This document shows, in pieces, positions 13,504 to 27,467 of a stretch of 64,000 nt of DNA. The notes under the pieces are model-generated. The model was not told the origin of the DNA. It did not search any database and saw only the letters and a program-made list of their open reading frames with translations. Numbering within the stretch: position 1 is the first letter of the stretch; each line of letters starts with the position of its first letter. Source of the DNA: Acridotheres tristis (lineage: Eukaryota; Chordata; Aves; Passeriformes; Sturnidae); contig CM072887.1 of NCBI GenBank assembly GCA_037013685.1, positions 90,416,347-90,480,346 of the forward strand, read 5' to 3'. Made by a program: the position numbers and the translations under genes.

Positions 13504-14036
13504 TGCTCTGGGTTAGTCCTAACTGGCAGCTGTGTCTCACTCAGACATTCACTTGCTTTCTCCCCACAACAGAATGGGGGATACAATCAGGAAGATAAAA
13601 ACAGTTTAATAGGTAAAGCAAAAGCTGCATGCACGAGCAAAGTGGTGCAAGGAATTCATTCACTGGCAGGCAGGTGTTCAGGAAAGCAGGGCTCCCTCAC
13701 ATGCAACCATTACTTGGGAAAACAACTGTCTTAACTGAGAATAACCTCATTTCTTCCTCATCCCTGCTCCCCTCTTCCTCCCCTATGTACTGAGCATGAC
13801 ACCATATGGTCTGGGATATCCCTTGGGTCAGTTTGGGGTCACCTGTCCTGGATGTGTCTCTTCCCTTGCAGATGGGCTGGGGTGAGAAACAGAAAAAGCC
13901 TTGTTGCTGGGTAAGCACTGCTCAGCCATAGCTGAAACATCGCTGTGTTATCAACACTGTTGTCAGCACAAACCCAAAGCACAGCACCATGTGAGCTGAA
14001 AAAGATAGTTAAATCTACTCAGCCAAAACCAGTACA
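13504..14036 (-). mobile_element. Solo LTR of an avian endogenous retrovirus, ERVL-like
   Basis: A 533-bp segment that I recognise as a common songbird LTR, in minus orientation. On the plus strand it begins TGCTCTGGGTTAGTCC and ends CCAAAACCAGTACA, so it has the TG...CA ends of an LTR. It is flanked by CTGAC (13499-13503) and TTGAC (14037-14041), a 5-bp target duplication with one mismatch; 5 bp is the size expected of ERVL elements. Read on the minus strand, the U3 runs from 14036 downward, a decayed TATA region lies near 13783-13790, and an ATTAAA-type polyadenylation signal lies near 13600. No gag, pol or env remains on either side, so this is a solo LTR left by recombination. It shares its family with the LTR at 43174-43692; in one well aligned stretch of about 66 bases they differ at roughly one position in five. 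The class assignment is less certain than the LTR call. Confidence 0.85.
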
Positions 14037-16408
14037 TTGACATTTGTATTTCAGCCTCAGTAATAGTCAAACCAAAGCTTCTGTACATTGATAAATGTAT
14101 ATTTTTTTAATGCCAAGCAAATAATACATTGTAAATGCATAGTGGTGAATAGGAAGGTGACTCATAAAATGTGAACTCTTTAGACGTTACTGCCCCAGGC
14201 TAACCAAAATTAGTTCAGTCTTGCAGCACATATGCATTAAATAATTTTGCATATAGATTTTCTTACTTGGGGCAACTAACTATATGTTAAAGCTGGTCTG
14301 TGATCAAGGGCCACAGACCTAGTGGTTGTCTTTTTCTTTGTATACTAAAGCCAGTTATTTAAATACCACTGAAAAAATGAAATAGAACGAAATACAACAC
14401 AAGATGACACATTTTAATATATATGTAGGTGAAGATATACCTTGCTTTTGGCAATTTGAATTGTGGTTTTCTGAGCAGATGTTGATAATTGGATGGTTAG
14501 AATGTGGAATGAATATTTCTGTTGAGTGTGGTACTAAATATGTAGGATGATGGTCAGATCATCTCAAATAATTTTGCATTTCTAAAGCTTAGCACATTAA
14601 CAGAGAACAAGCAGCTTAAAGAGCAAGAATACAAAAGATTATGTATTTTGGCAATGCTGCTTCTTACTTCTGCTGTGGAAATAACAGAAATCTTACATAT
14701 TTTCTCTTCCAAGATTTCTTGTCCAACTTATATAAAGGAGAGAAATCTCCAGAATTACACATTCAGAGAGTACGTTTTAGAAAAGAGTCTTGTAGTTAGC
14801 TTGAAACAGTTCTCTGGAGTATTGCATCATATTTAAGAAAGGCTTATTCCTTATAAGTATATAAGATAACATCAACCTTAGGTAGATAAGTGCAAAAGCA
14901 TGATGCAGCTGCTGTATGAGCCAAGCGATTTGTCAGAGGGATGCAGTGTTTTTCTTTTCCCCAGGCTGCCCAGTTTTGCCAAATAAATGAAAAACCTGTT
15001 TCCTGCTTAAAATCTGAGCTCTCAAGAAGAGGAGCAGTTAATATATCTTCACTATACTAAGATGGGAGGTGATGAGAAAATTTAGTTTAACAAAACATAA
15101 AGCTTTCTCATGTTTCATAGTAGTATATGCTGCTGCTTTTAGTAGTACTGCAGCTTATGCATTCAATATGTCAACTGTAAGTATTGACAGTATGATCCTA
15201 AATGAAACTACTGCATGGAGCACTTGCAATCATCTATGACATGTTGTGTGAAAAGTTACCTGCATTGATATATATTTGTCTGTTAAGAACATACAAATTT
15301 TGAAGCAGTTTTGGTATACACTTGTCATAAAGCTCTGATCCAAAGCATTTCTATGGCTCTCACATGACTACCCATTTAAACACAGCTGTGAAGCCTGTCA
15401 TTACCTCTCCTAAAAACACTTTCCAAAGGTTGACATGCTGTACTGCAATTCATACTGCAGTGTCAGTAAGAATTGTTGTACCTTTTAAAGTAATGACGAT
15501 ATTTTAATGACTTCTTTCTCTATTGTTTCCACTTAGTATTTGATAGATTTACAAAGCTATTTTAAAAACTGGATAAGGAACCATTAATAAATGTTCCCAT
15601 TTTATTTATATTTATATGTATGTACAAAATTTATTAAAAATGCAATATTTGAAGCAGGATGTCTAATTAGTTTATGAAAATTAATTTTTCAGTGTAACTT
15701 AGTACAGGAAATGCTTATGAATTTGCTTGGGTCATTACTTTGTACTTCATCACCTAATCATATTTATAAGAGTTCAAATTAGGAAATGCATTATTATTTC
15801 AAGCAAGACATGGAATATTGCTATTCTGATGTGAGAGTCAATTTAGCATTAATAATAGAACTTAAATTGTGCAGGTCTTTATGAGTTTCTGCCTGAACCC
15901 AGTGATTGGCATATTTAATGTAATCTTACACTGTGGCATGGTTGACCATTGGAAATATCTTTAGCCTCAGCCATCCAATTAAGTATAGGAGATCTGGGAT
16001 CAAAATCCATCACAGCCCTCATTTGGAATTAACGACAGCACTATGAGAAAAATAATCTGAAGAAAATTATTTTTTCCATATAGGAATGGCTGTGTAACTA
16101 TTGGAAAAGATTGCTAAATTTAGCTTTTCTTTTGTAGCAGCTTTCTTTGCAAATGTAGCAAAGAAGTGTAAGTATGAGGCTGCTGGAACTGTGTGTGTAT
16201 ACAGAGCAATATGTACCTGCAGAAAATGTTTGTGCTGCTCAGGCTTCTGCTGTTTTCCTGAAGAAGGCTGTCATAACCCCAGCAGAGCAGAGCTGCCCAG
16301 GTGTCCTATTGAACCAAGCAGATAGAGTGAGCAGCCTCCTGGGAGAGCAAAACCATTGTTCAGTGTCAGAGACCGAGTATAGACTCTGAGCTGTTGGTAA
16401 ATGGAGTG

Positions 16409-16437
16409 CTTTTATAAAGATAGCTAATTTATAAAAG
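16409..16437. repeat. Inverted repeat, 10-bp arms
   Basis: CTTTTATAAA at 16409-16418 and its exact reverse complement at 16428-16437 enclose a 9-nt loop. The arms are AT-rich, so a chance origin is possible. Confidence 0.85.
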
Positions 16438-19400
16438 ACTTGTGTTAATTTGCTGCTTATCTTGAGTTATTATGATTTTATGCACCATTATCCTTTTTTA
16501 CATTTGTTTAAATATCTAGTATCTGCTAACACATGGTGTTTCAGTCCTTAGGGGAATGCTTGCAACTGGAGCTGTTTTGTTCTCTGCTCTGTAAATCCTT
16601 TGATGTATCCACTGAGGAAAGTTTAATGTTCTGATTTACAAATGAATGATGTGGCACGGTCACTTCTGGTTCTCCTAGGTTGTGGAAAAGTATGGCATTG
16701 CTTGGGGTGTCCCTGGGGAATTGTGTGAATGGGATTTTATCCTAGACAATTATCTTTCTCTATGTAGAATGCCTGTATGTTCTCTTATATACAGGTTCTA
16801 TGGAATGGAGGAACTAAGGTGTGAAGTATGATGACTGATTTGCTTTGGACTACAGGTCACTTGTGCTCGAGGCTTTTAGTCTGGTTCACATGAAGGATCA
16901 TTAAAGCCACACTCTCCCAGCTGCTGGCAGCACTGAAAATCATTTCATACAACTATGCTTGCAGCAAAGTTCATATACGGTCTGATAAGAGGGGAAAGCA
17001 AGACTGAAAGGAATGTGAAGAGTGAAAGTGGAAAACATATAATAGGAAAAAACAACCATAGGGGTGGAAGAAAGGGAGGAGAAGTTAAAAAACACTCAGC
17101 TTTGAAGGCTGGTGAAGGAGTATGAGAGAGTATAGGTAGAGGAAGAAAACTAGAAGGGCAGAATGAGAAATGCAGATATTCAACGTGAGACTAAAGAGAC
17201 TGACAGAATTTTCGGTATAGGAAGAAACATAATTTAATTTTATATAGCACATGAAGAAAGGACAGCTTGTTTTTTTGATTCTGCATGGGATATGACTGCA
17301 ATTTTGTCCATAAAAATGTATGTTTTTAATAGATCTTCATTTTTTTCAGTCTATGAATACTGCTTGTTGATGTCATTTCACTTAGAATTTCTTAAAATGT
17401 TATCTGGTACCAGACAGCTTAATTTGAGTACTCTCTGTGAACAGCGGAATAGTGGACTCAGATGAAACACTCATGTTTTCAACCGGAATGGTGATTTCTA
17501 ATTTTCATCTTGCAATACTTTAGTAAAGACAGTAAATACACATTTTACTTTAGTGAGCTAAATTTTGTTGTCATTCTTGTCCATATTCTCTCCCTTAATC
17601 TCTTCTGTATTCTTCTTGTAAAAAAAAATAAAATGCTGTTAAAATGAGTGGACCATTTAATAAAGGAAGTCATATTGAACTAGGGAGCCATGCTCTTAAA
17701 ACAAAAAAAGAGAAAAAATTAAGGCTGTATTAGGAAAAATATTTTTCTACTATTCATATTCCTTTCCATGGAGTTATCTAGAAAAATATTGTCTCCCATC
17801 CTGGATAAAATAGTTTATTTTAGAAAGTGAAAAAAAGCCAGTAAAGAACAGTGTGCAAGGGAACTGCTCTACTAAATGATCTGTGAGAGTCATACAGTAG
17901 TCAGTAAACATGAAGGACATGTATTTAGACCAATCCATGCTTGGAAAGTGTGATTGAGAGTAAAGGCACATCTTTAATGATTGTACTGTAACTCAGTAAT
18001 TACTCTTAAAGTGTTCCTCTTCCTGTAGATAAATGATAGATGTTGAATGAAATTCCTGAGCTTGTTTTCCTATATACTGGAGTGAGTAGAAGAAGGGCAA
18101 AATAGTGGATAAGCTCCAAATTTAGTGAAACCTGTTTCACGTGCAAAGTTATGTGACTTATCAGGGGAAACGCTGCTCTGCTTCTACTCAGTTTCCTTTC
18201 CAGTCTGAAGAAGCCCAGGGTAAAACAAGACATTGCTAAACCTTGTGAGGTTGTGTGGCCAATCCAAGGAAGTTGTCAGCACCCCTGTGCCAGCTCTCCC
18301 TGAGGAGCCAGCATGCCCAGGCAGAGGCAAGGTGAGTAGGAATGGTGCAGGCAGGGCCCCAGGGCACAGTGTCAGCATGGCTGTGCACACTTCTAAGTGA
18401 GACAATGGTCTTAATGTCTTGTGATCAAACCAATGGAAGCAAAGTGGATCCTTGTCTTTGTTGGGGCTCATGATATCTTGATATCAGCAACAGGCTTTTC
18501 TAACAGTGGAGATATTGACAGTATTTTGTGGAGGGGGGAAGTGTATAAAATTCCCTGGAATTATCCAACTGCTTCACAACATATAAATTGAAAAGATTAA
18601 ATACAAATTTTTTAATTTAACACAATACATGTATTAAGTTAGCAAACTATGATGTTTTATGTAAACCTTTTTTCTAAACTCAAGTGTCTCAGCAGAGCAG
18701 TATGATGATTTTCACAGAGCAATATCTCTGTTTAATTACTATTTAATTGCCATCATTACTGGCTGGGAGGTATTTTTAAATAATTTCTAAGTGAATCGTT
18801 TGCATTTTGAAGACCATTTCATCAGCAAGCAAAGTAACTTCATAAATCCAAACGGAACCCATCAGAATCTTTTACTGCATACAGCAGAATATACTAATTA
18901 TTAAACTGGCAGCATGTGAGAAAAAGGTGACTGAAATTACTGGATGATTTGGGTTTCTGTCACTTAAGACTGAACTACAGGTCTACTCCTATATATGCTA
19001 GACCTGACTAGTTTCATATTTAAACTTTCCATAAGGTGCAGTATCAAATTACCTTGCAGTGAATGAGCATTGAACTACCTTCTAGTATATTTTCATAGAT
19101 TTTTAGTAGGACATAATGCCAGTTTGGTTCTTCATGATATTAAAAATAATAAAAATCTGCATACTTTAATGTGTTGCTGTGTATGAATTATTCAACAGCA
19201 AGACAATTTCTCTTAAAAACTTATGATTTGGCAAGAAATATATAGGTCAGAAAAAATGACTAGGATATGAGGCTAATGTCAAAAGTGGATGCTGCAATGC
19301 ATGAATTTTATGTACTGTATTATCTTTTTTCTGCCTGATGCCTCTCATTCTCATTAACTTGATCATAATCCAGAAAAAGCACTCCTGAGTTTTTCAGTCT

Positions 19401-20957
19401 GATGCTTTGGGATTTTTAAGATGACATGCAGAAGTTTCAGTTGCAGCAGCTTTCTTTCAAAAGGCAGGTGGAAAAGGTGCCGATGATTCTCCATTTTCAT
19501 TGAATTTATCTGACTTCAGTTGAACTGTCTAAAAATTCAATATTTAGTAAAGCTACTTCTCTGCATTTTTTGTATGTCTGAACATAGTAGGAAGGAAATA
19601 TTCAGGTCAAATTTGATATATTTAAAACCGTAATCATAAAGTAACACCACAAGAGGTAACAAAGGCTTTTCCCCTTAACTGCTGGTAATTTTGAACAACA
19701 AGCAATATTTGATACCAGGATTGTACTTTGAAATGATAAATCATGGAATTCTTCTTGTGGAGTCTCTGACATATTATGAAATTGTGAGTTGACATCTTCC
19801 CTTTCTTAATATAATTAAAAATATTCAGTGATTGTAATAAAGTTCTGACAAATGGCAATTAGATGAAATTGCTGTGTGATTCCCTGAACTAATTTAGCAA
19901 ACTCTTCTTCAACAATACTTATTCAGGCGTGAACTGCATGTAAACACAGCAACTGCTGTACTGCTTGTAAGAATAGAAATTTGGTAACATCCAGTGGTCA
20001 TATCTTTGTAGCATAAATCAATGGTCATTATATAAAAACGTGACTGATACCAACAAAATGGATGTGAGTGAATCTCATATTTTTCCTGCACAGGGATACA
20101 TCTTCAGCATAAGAAGCAGAAACTGCCAACAGCTCATTTAAGAAGTCAGTGTTGAGTACTATGGAAATTGTTTGAATTCTGTCACACAGAGGATAGAATA
20201 AAGTGTTTTCCATGTCCCGTGGAGTGCACAGATCATTAGTCCCTGAATATCAAAAGAGAGAGCACAAAAGCCACTGCTATGCTATAATTTGGTTCAGATT
20301 TCTTAGTGGTTGAATATAGCACAGTTTATGGATACACAACTGAGTTGAGCAACTTTATGGAGGCTTGAGCTCCTGAGCCTCCTGCAGGGTTAGATGCTGT
20401 GTGTTAAGCAGCATCTGCATAAAAAGTTTTCAGGGTCAAAATTAGTTATCTACCTAGATTCCACATTCTCCTCTGCTATACATGGAGTTTTATGTCTGTT
20501 GCTTTTCTGCAGATGATTAAATACCATTTTAAAACTGAAGTTGACACTTAAATTTCCACATCCCATTTACCTTTCTGGGGATCACAGAAATAATAATAAA
20601 AGGATCAAGGGCTTGTGACAGCTATAAATGATTATAGAACCATATATAGACATACATAGTGTTCTTGCAATTTTGATTTTAGTGGCTGAAGTCCAAACAT
20701 TGCCTAATTTTTTTCACATTTTACCTTTCCAGGTTAAATTTGTGTTCGTTTTACCAAAAAACATTGATGCATCACACCCAAGGCATTTGCAGCATATATA
20801 CAAAATCTACTTGGTTTCTAATATATATCAGTAGTCTGAGTTAATTTCAAAAAGAAGGCAATGTGCCAGGAAGTAATTTGCAGGACTGAACAAGCATTGA
20901 TTTCTTGATGAAAATAATCCTAAAATACAAGTATTGTTCATGGACTCAATTGTTTCC

Positions 20958-20989
20958 TTTTTTTGTTTGTTTGTTTTGTTTGTTTGTTT
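20958..20989. repeat. (TTTG)n simple repeat
   Basis: About 32 bp of TTTG units with one slippage to TTTTG. A frame on the minus strand crosses it and gains a run of Lys, Thr, Asn and Gln; this is not evidence of a gene. Confidence 0.9.
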
Positions 20990-22549
20990 AAATTTGAGAT
21001 TACACTGAATGTCAGTGACTGAGATCTGTGAGACTTGCTGGTGTGATTTTTCAGCCACGAGTTACAGGAGTTTTGTGATGGGCAGAAACATAAAATTCAT
21101 ATATGGGAAACCATGAAAGGCATCCCAGAAGAATTGAAGTACTTGAACTTCCAGACTGAATGATTCATTTAACTGTCATATCTGCTGTAGTAACACTTTC
21201 TTGTTTTCCAAAAGCTTATTTTATGACTTTTCTTATGGGGGGAAAAAAAACCTAGTACCTGATGGAGACATTTGTAGAATTATTTTTGTACTAGTCTCTT
21301 GCACAAGTGTTGGCCCAGTGACATTTCTGTGCTGCAGATGGAATGCTGAAAAAGTGGGATAGGGTTCATGGCTGCTTCCCAGCACTTTTGTGAGTCACCC
21401 AATAAATTTTTGCTTTGCAAAGACAATAAAGAGCAAGAAAGTTACTAATCCTGTCTTGTGCAGTTGACAGATGTAGGAGAGGGATTTGCTTAACTGATTG
21501 TTTAAAAAAGAGGGCAGTCTAAGGGAACAAACAAGATGCCTTCAGTGGAAATGTGCTTCATAAAATGTTAACTCTGATCTCAGGCATGATTATAACATGA
21601 AGCTATGATTATAGCATGAGAAGAAGAAATGGTATAACGGAGACACTAAATAGGATCACACGGTAGACATTCGTATTTTTAGTGCGAGCAAACTGTATCC
21701 TAAATGGATTTTAGTGCTTTGCATGTTGTTCTGCAGTTCAAGTCAACTGGCCAGAATGTTATAATGTACATTCAAGTATGTGCTTTATAAAACCACAGTA
21801 TTGAGGGGGTTGGCAAATCATTAATGGTAGGAGAAGTGGAAGAGATGAGATATTCCTCTAAAGAACTTTCCCCTACATTTCCACTTCTAAGACAGGTAAT
21901 TTTGTCTTGTCTTTGCTCACATATCCAAGTCTGTTTCCACTGAAACATTTTTTTTATTTTTAGTTCAAAGAGACTGGATTAAATATGGGCACTTGTATTG
22001 CTTTCTATAGGAGATGGAGCTCCTTCAGAAAGTCTTATATGAGAATGAGCTATTCATAGTGGTTTATTAGCACTTGGATAGCGAAGATCACTGTCATTTA
22101 ATGATTCCTTTTTATTTAATGTAGAACCTGAACTGTTGATTTAAAAACATACTTACTTAAAGGGCTCACCTTACTATCTATCATACCATATAAACATTCC
22201 TAATTTGTTGTTTCTTTGGTTCACTTTCATTTTCTTGTCTTCAGAGTAATTTCATTTAGAGAACAAATATGATGATGAATTTGGATATATTTTTTTGTAT
22301 GCTTAGATTTAGTCACAATACACATATCAAGAGATATTTACATCACCAATAGTAGGAATGTGCAACATGGAAGTACACCCATATCTGTTCAAATATAGCA
22401 GACATAAGTTTTTCACCTATCACCTTGTGGTTTCTCATGGCACTAGACAGTATGGATGATCCCTAATTTGGAATCCAGCAACCAATGTCAGGTCTTCTTT
22501 CCACCAGTGAGCTTGACAATGAGTTTACAGTGCTGGTTTAGGGCAAAAA

Positions 22550-23934
22550 TCACAACCATAGAATAATTTATGTAGGAAGGGATCTCTGAACAACATATGC
22601 CTCACTCTCCACTCAGAATAGGTGTGGCTTTGAGAAGAATTTGCTTCACTACTTTCTTATGCACTGAGGCAAAGCTGACTGGACAGTATTTCCCTCCTTA
22701 CGTCTTGCCCTCCTTGAAGCCATGAGTAATTTGTGCTCATTTGCAATGGTGCAGAACCTCCCTCTGTTTCTGTGATATGTCAAAGTTGATAGAGGTGGCC
22801 TTGCAGTGACAGTGAACAGCTCCCTCAGCACACTGGGGTGCATCCCATCAGATCCTATGCCCTACATAGCTCTGTCTTCTTCTGCTGAGGGTGCTGCTTC
22901 ACTACCACAGACCTCTATTAGCCCTGGGGAACTGGAAGGCCAGAGGGCAGACCTTTCCAGTAAAAACTAAGGCATAAAGGCCTTTGAGTATGTTGGTCTT
23001 TCACCATTAGGTGAAAGGCACCTCTGTGTCACAGAATGATTAGATCCCTTGTCCTACTGAACACTGTGCCACACACTCTTTAGTCTGCCTTTTGCTGCCT
23101 GACTAATTTGGATGTATAAAATCTCTCTTCACCCAAATCACGTCCCTCATTTTTTTCCAATTCCAGTTGTGCTATAATTTTCTGAATTCCATTCCTGCCT
23201 GCAGTACAACATTTCTAAATCTATCATGAGTAGTGTGTTCCTACCCATCTTCTAGGTACTTCATTTTGTCTTTTAAACTCAGATGGAATGTCATGGTTTA
23301 TCTCTGCTGGCTTTCTGCTATGCTTGTCTGAATGCATAGAAGAAGGTTCCCTTGGAAATCAAGTAGCATTGCTGAGCCTTTACTTTCCAAGATTGTTGTC
23401 AATGGGATCCTGCCAAGCAGATCCCTGGACAATTGAAAATCAGTTCATGTGAAATACAGGGATTAAATTCCATTATTTATAGTTCTTCTGCTTTTCTTGC
23501 TTATTTTCTTCAAGAGTTTAAATTTCATAGTGTCACAGTCATTGTAGGCCAGGCTGCCTTCACATCCTTGACCATTTCTTCTGTCCTGTGATGAGCAGAC
23601 CCAGCAGAGCATCCCCCTAGTCAGTTTGTCAATCACCTGCATCAAGGAAAGGTCATAAGCACTCTGCAGAAGCCTTCTGCACTGTTCACACCCAGGCTTA
23701 TTTCCTTCTCAGTGGGTATCATGTTGGTTGAAGTTCCCCATAAGCACCAGTCATGAACATGAGGTTTCTTTCTGCTGTCCAAAGAAGCCTTTATCTGGTT
23801 TGTCTTGACCATGTGGTTTGTAGCAGGCACCTACAGTAATGTCCCACCTGTTAAGTCTGATCCTAAGCAACTCTCATGTTATTTCAGCCAGTCCTTAACA
23901 CAGCACAACTGCTCCTTCTCATCTTTTTGGGAAT
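22550..23934 (-). mobile_element. CR1 LINE, 5' region joined to 3' tail, degenerate
   Basis: Minus-orientation CR1. At the low-coordinate end, about 22550-22610, the plus strand reads like the reverse complement of a CR1 3' tail (ACCATAGAATAATTTATG, then GGAAGGGATCTCTGAA). From about 22660 to 23930 it matches, as I remember the family, the antisense of the CR1 5' untranslated and leader region. Landmarks are CTCCCTCAGCACACTGGGGT with CATCCCATCAGATCC near 22840, GACCCAGCAGAGCATCCCCC near 23600, GCCTTCTGCACTGTTCACAC near 23680, and GTTGAAGTTCCCCATAAGCA near 23730. The element is old: indels and base changes break every long frame. The whole ORF2 region (endonuclease and reverse transcriptase) is absent between the two parts, so this is either one copy with an internal deletion of several kilobases or two nested fragments. 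A perfect 8-bp hairpin with a 4-nt loop lies inside at 22998-23017. Confidence 0.82.
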
Positions 23935-26900
23935 ATAATTATTTTACACCATGTGGATATATAATTAAATTAAGACAATAAGAAGTTGGGGGGGGGAAAA
24001 AAGAAGAAAAAAGACAAAACCAATTTGAGCTCACTCACTTACATGCAATAATCCTCAAATTTATAAACTTAATTCCACATTTGTTCTAATCTGGAAAAAA
24101 GTACAAATTGCATAGTATTTTTATGTGAACACAGTAGGTTATTCTTTTCATAAGTAACCTTCAGTTTTCCAGGCTTTTCTGGATCAGAGTGTAAGAGCAT
24201 AAACTTGTGATTGAACAATATCAAATCTGGTAGACAACATTTTAATATCAGCATAAACCAGTAAATTGGTGATGTCATTCTTGTACAGTAAGGAAACCAA
24301 TGAGGGGTTCTGATAACGTTTATGATTTCTTAAGCATCCCACAGTCACATGTGCAGTTTTAAGCAGAGGCAAAAGCAGATTATAAAGCAACGGAAGATAG
24401 AACAGGTGTAGACAAGCATAATCCAGTGTTTTTCATAGTGAAATTCATTGAGCAGAAAAATTAATTTCTGTGTAAATCACATGCTTTATTAAATTCTTGC
24501 CAATTTTTCAATTTCTCTTCGTTTGGGTTATTTGCATTCAGTATTGAAGTGCTCATCCACACACTGAAGTTTATGGATCCTCTTTAAGTTCTCTGTGCTA
24601 ATAGGCACCTAAAACTTTAGGTTGAATAAATGCTCATCGAGAGCTGGGTATAATTTGTTTCATAATATTGTTTTTTAAAAATCCACATAAGATCTGTACT
24701 TTCTTAATAGCAGGATCTGAATTTTTTTTTCTTTTATCACTTTATAAATATAAGAGATTTTTCTCCCTTTAGTTTCTTCAGCTGTTTATTAATGATTCTT
24801 TAATAAGAAATACTTTTCATTGACTATATAGTTATTTCATTAATTATAGGTAAAAAAAGATAATCCAGGACCACAAGAGAACTACATAATTTTAAATTTT
24901 GGATACATAGGAAACTTAGGAAAAATAATACATTTTAAATTATTATTTAATTTGTTAATGTATCAGGACAAATATGAGCCCACAGAGATGTAAAAGAAGC
25001 CATTTTACTTGTAGGGACAGTGAAAATGGTATGGAAATTATTCATATTTCCTTTTTCAGTACACTGATCTTTATATATATATTTTTTTTACCAACACATG
25101 TATTAATCAGCTATAGAAATTAGTCGATTAGTCAAAAGACACTGAACTGGTGAAGCAGTCTGTCTGAAACCAAATATCTATTGAAAAAAATAAATTAGTG
25201 ATACCTTTCCAACTAAAAGGTAAATTGGACACCCTCCTTTGGCCAGAGTGCCACTGCCCAAATTCTTGTCTCTGTGTAGTACAAAAAGTGAAAAGGGTGA
25301 AATCATGAAGGACTGTCTGCTTTTCCAAGTTAAATGCAGAGCAGACTGAAGTATAAATCTCTTTTAGGGAGGCAAAAGGCCATACTAAGCAGTTCAGGAA
25401 CCTAATTACACATTACGTCTGAGGTCAGAGCACAATAAAAACACTTCACCAAAACACCAAAACACTTCACCTTTCCTCAACGGTGGAGTTTAATAATACC
25501 TTTATTCTTGCTTTCTTACAGATTTATTAAGCTGTTTTCTATTGATGATAGAGGATCTTCATTGGTGTTGGTAGAGGGAATTTATTTTTCTGAATTGACA
25601 CAGTTAATTCAGCATTATTTTGTTACTGTGATTTTTTTTTTAAGGAGTATAAACAGCATATATGTGGTGTTTGTTGTGTTACATTTTGTAATTTCTCAGT
25701 GAAACCTGAAACATAGATAAAAGCAAGTCAGAGGTGCAACCTAGCAAAAATAATGTGCTCTGAGGAAAAGCCAGGGAATACTTTGTAAGTATTTTCGGAA
25801 TCTCTGAAGTGCTATATATGAAAGAACAACTGATGAAAATCAAAATGAGTATATTTTACTATTACACTGTTGTGGTTAATATAAGATTAATATTTCAATG
25901 TTGAGGGAAAAGTAATAAAATACATAAGTTAAAATATTTCTTCAGGGGAAATAGAGGGAAATAAAGAACAAAAGACAATTATTCTAAAGACAATGCAGGC
26001 CACACAGACTTAAGCAGACACATATCATTATGTTTGTTTCAAACTGAGAATTTGTAAATAAAATCTGCTTTGATTCTGTTACTCATACAAAAAGAAAGAA
26101 AACTTCTAAAACTTGGATTAACAATGTGAATAGAAAAAATTTCAAGCATAAATTCCAAGGAACAATCCCACAGAGCACAGAAGTTTATTTCTTCCAAGGA
26201 AAGGTGTTTTGATTTCTAAACTATTGCAATTTCAAACTCAGTCTCTTGTGTGTTTAAGACAATAATAAAAAAAGTTTAATCTTCTGCCACTTTTGAAAGT
26301 AATGCCAGGACTTCAGATTTTGCCAAAATGACAAGTTGCTCCTTGCTGCCAGAACAATAAATCATTTAAATATCTGGAGCTTGATCAAAAAATGGAGTGG
26401 TATTAGCTATGTGTTTTCAGTAGGAAACTTAGAGGACAACGGTTTGTCTCTAATTCTTGGTACTTACTCAATCTTCAGGGAATGATCCTGAACTCTGCTT
26501 GAAAAACAAAAAATTGAAACTTTTGGATGAAGGAATAGTTAGCTTTGGGTTCTATTCCAGTTTAGGCTTGAGATGTCAACCGGCTTCTTAAATTACCTCA
26601 AACATTTATAGGCAAACTGAGGAATGGAACTTAATGCAAATGAGTAGGGAGGTAATAACTAAAAGACAGTTTAAATTTTGTATATGTATACATAATGTAT
26701 ACATATCATTTCATATAAATTGTGCTGTAGAAATTGAAAAAAAATTTGGTTTTAATATGATGGTATATGTGGCAGGAGAGTTTTTTTTTCAATTCTAAAT
26801 TGCAGCATTTTTTTCTAAACTAGGATACTGATTAGCTTAGCGGCTCAGGACAATGTGTATAAAGGACCTTAGTGCTAGTAGTGTCTCATGAGGATGACTA

Positions 26901-27332
26901 CATGGCACAGTGTCTTTCGTGTGGTCTGCAACTGTAGACACAAATGTCTTAATCGGAGGCTACTTTTGCACCCTTGCAAAAACCAAACTAAGGAGGATGT
27001 AGAATTAAACAGTTTTCCAAAAATATTTTGAGCAGCTGATGTGTCTTGAAAATATAACCTGAAGGTTGCAGTTAGGGCTAATATCCCAAAATTACTTGAT
27101 ATAATATATAGACCCAAAAGTAAATATTCTTGCTTCTGGAAAGGCCATTAACAAGAGTTAAGTGATCGATTTGCTTTTCAAAAATCCCAGAATATTTTCA
27201 TTTTTTATATAAATGACTTAGTAAAGGGAAACTATTGCTACCTTCCCAGAGGGTGCTTGAAAAACTTGAGGGAGAAGATAAAAACATTGTTCTATGTTTG
27301 TAATTATTGTTTCTGGTGACTGGCTACTTCTT
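23935..27332. other. Unique DNA without a recognised gene
   Basis: AT-rich sequence. A G run followed by an A/G-rich stretch lies at 23988-24020. A 21-bp period partial tandem repeat (AAAACACTTCACC twice) lies at 25438-25471. Two copies of the self-complementary decamer ATGTATACAT occur one base apart at 26684-26704. Open frames of 60-80 codons carry no recognisable domain. Confidence 0.55.
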
Positions 27333-27467
27333 TGGGTTTGTTTTGTGGGGGTGTTTTTTTGGGGGTGTGTGGGGTGTTTTTTAGTTTGGGTTTGTTTGCT
27401 TTTTGGTTTTTTTGTTGCTGTAGTTGTTTGTTTTTTTGGTTTTGGGGTTTGTGGTTGTTTTTTGTTT
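27333..27467. repeat. G/T-rich tract with G-quadruplex potential
   Basis: About 135 bp almost free of A and C on the plus strand. G runs lie at 27347-27351, 27361-27365, 27371-27374, 27388-27390 and 27444-27447. The first four could form a quadruplex, though one loop is about 13 nt. The frames on both strands across it (103 and 106 codons) are compositional: Val, Gly, Phe, Leu on one strand and Lys, Thr, Pro, Gln on the other. Confidence 0.85.

Larger units (their letters stand above)
14042..22549. other. Unique DNA without a recognised gene
   Basis: Eight and a half kilobases of AT-rich sequence with no exon I can support. Slightly more GC-rich stretches at about 16190-16400 and 18230-18450 contain open frames of 71-95 codons that show no domain. 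A perfect hairpin lies at 16409-16437, a purine-rich stretch at about 16990-17170, a (TTTG)n tract at 20958-20989, and an imperfect 19-bp tandem repeat at 21586-21623. Confidence 0.55.
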
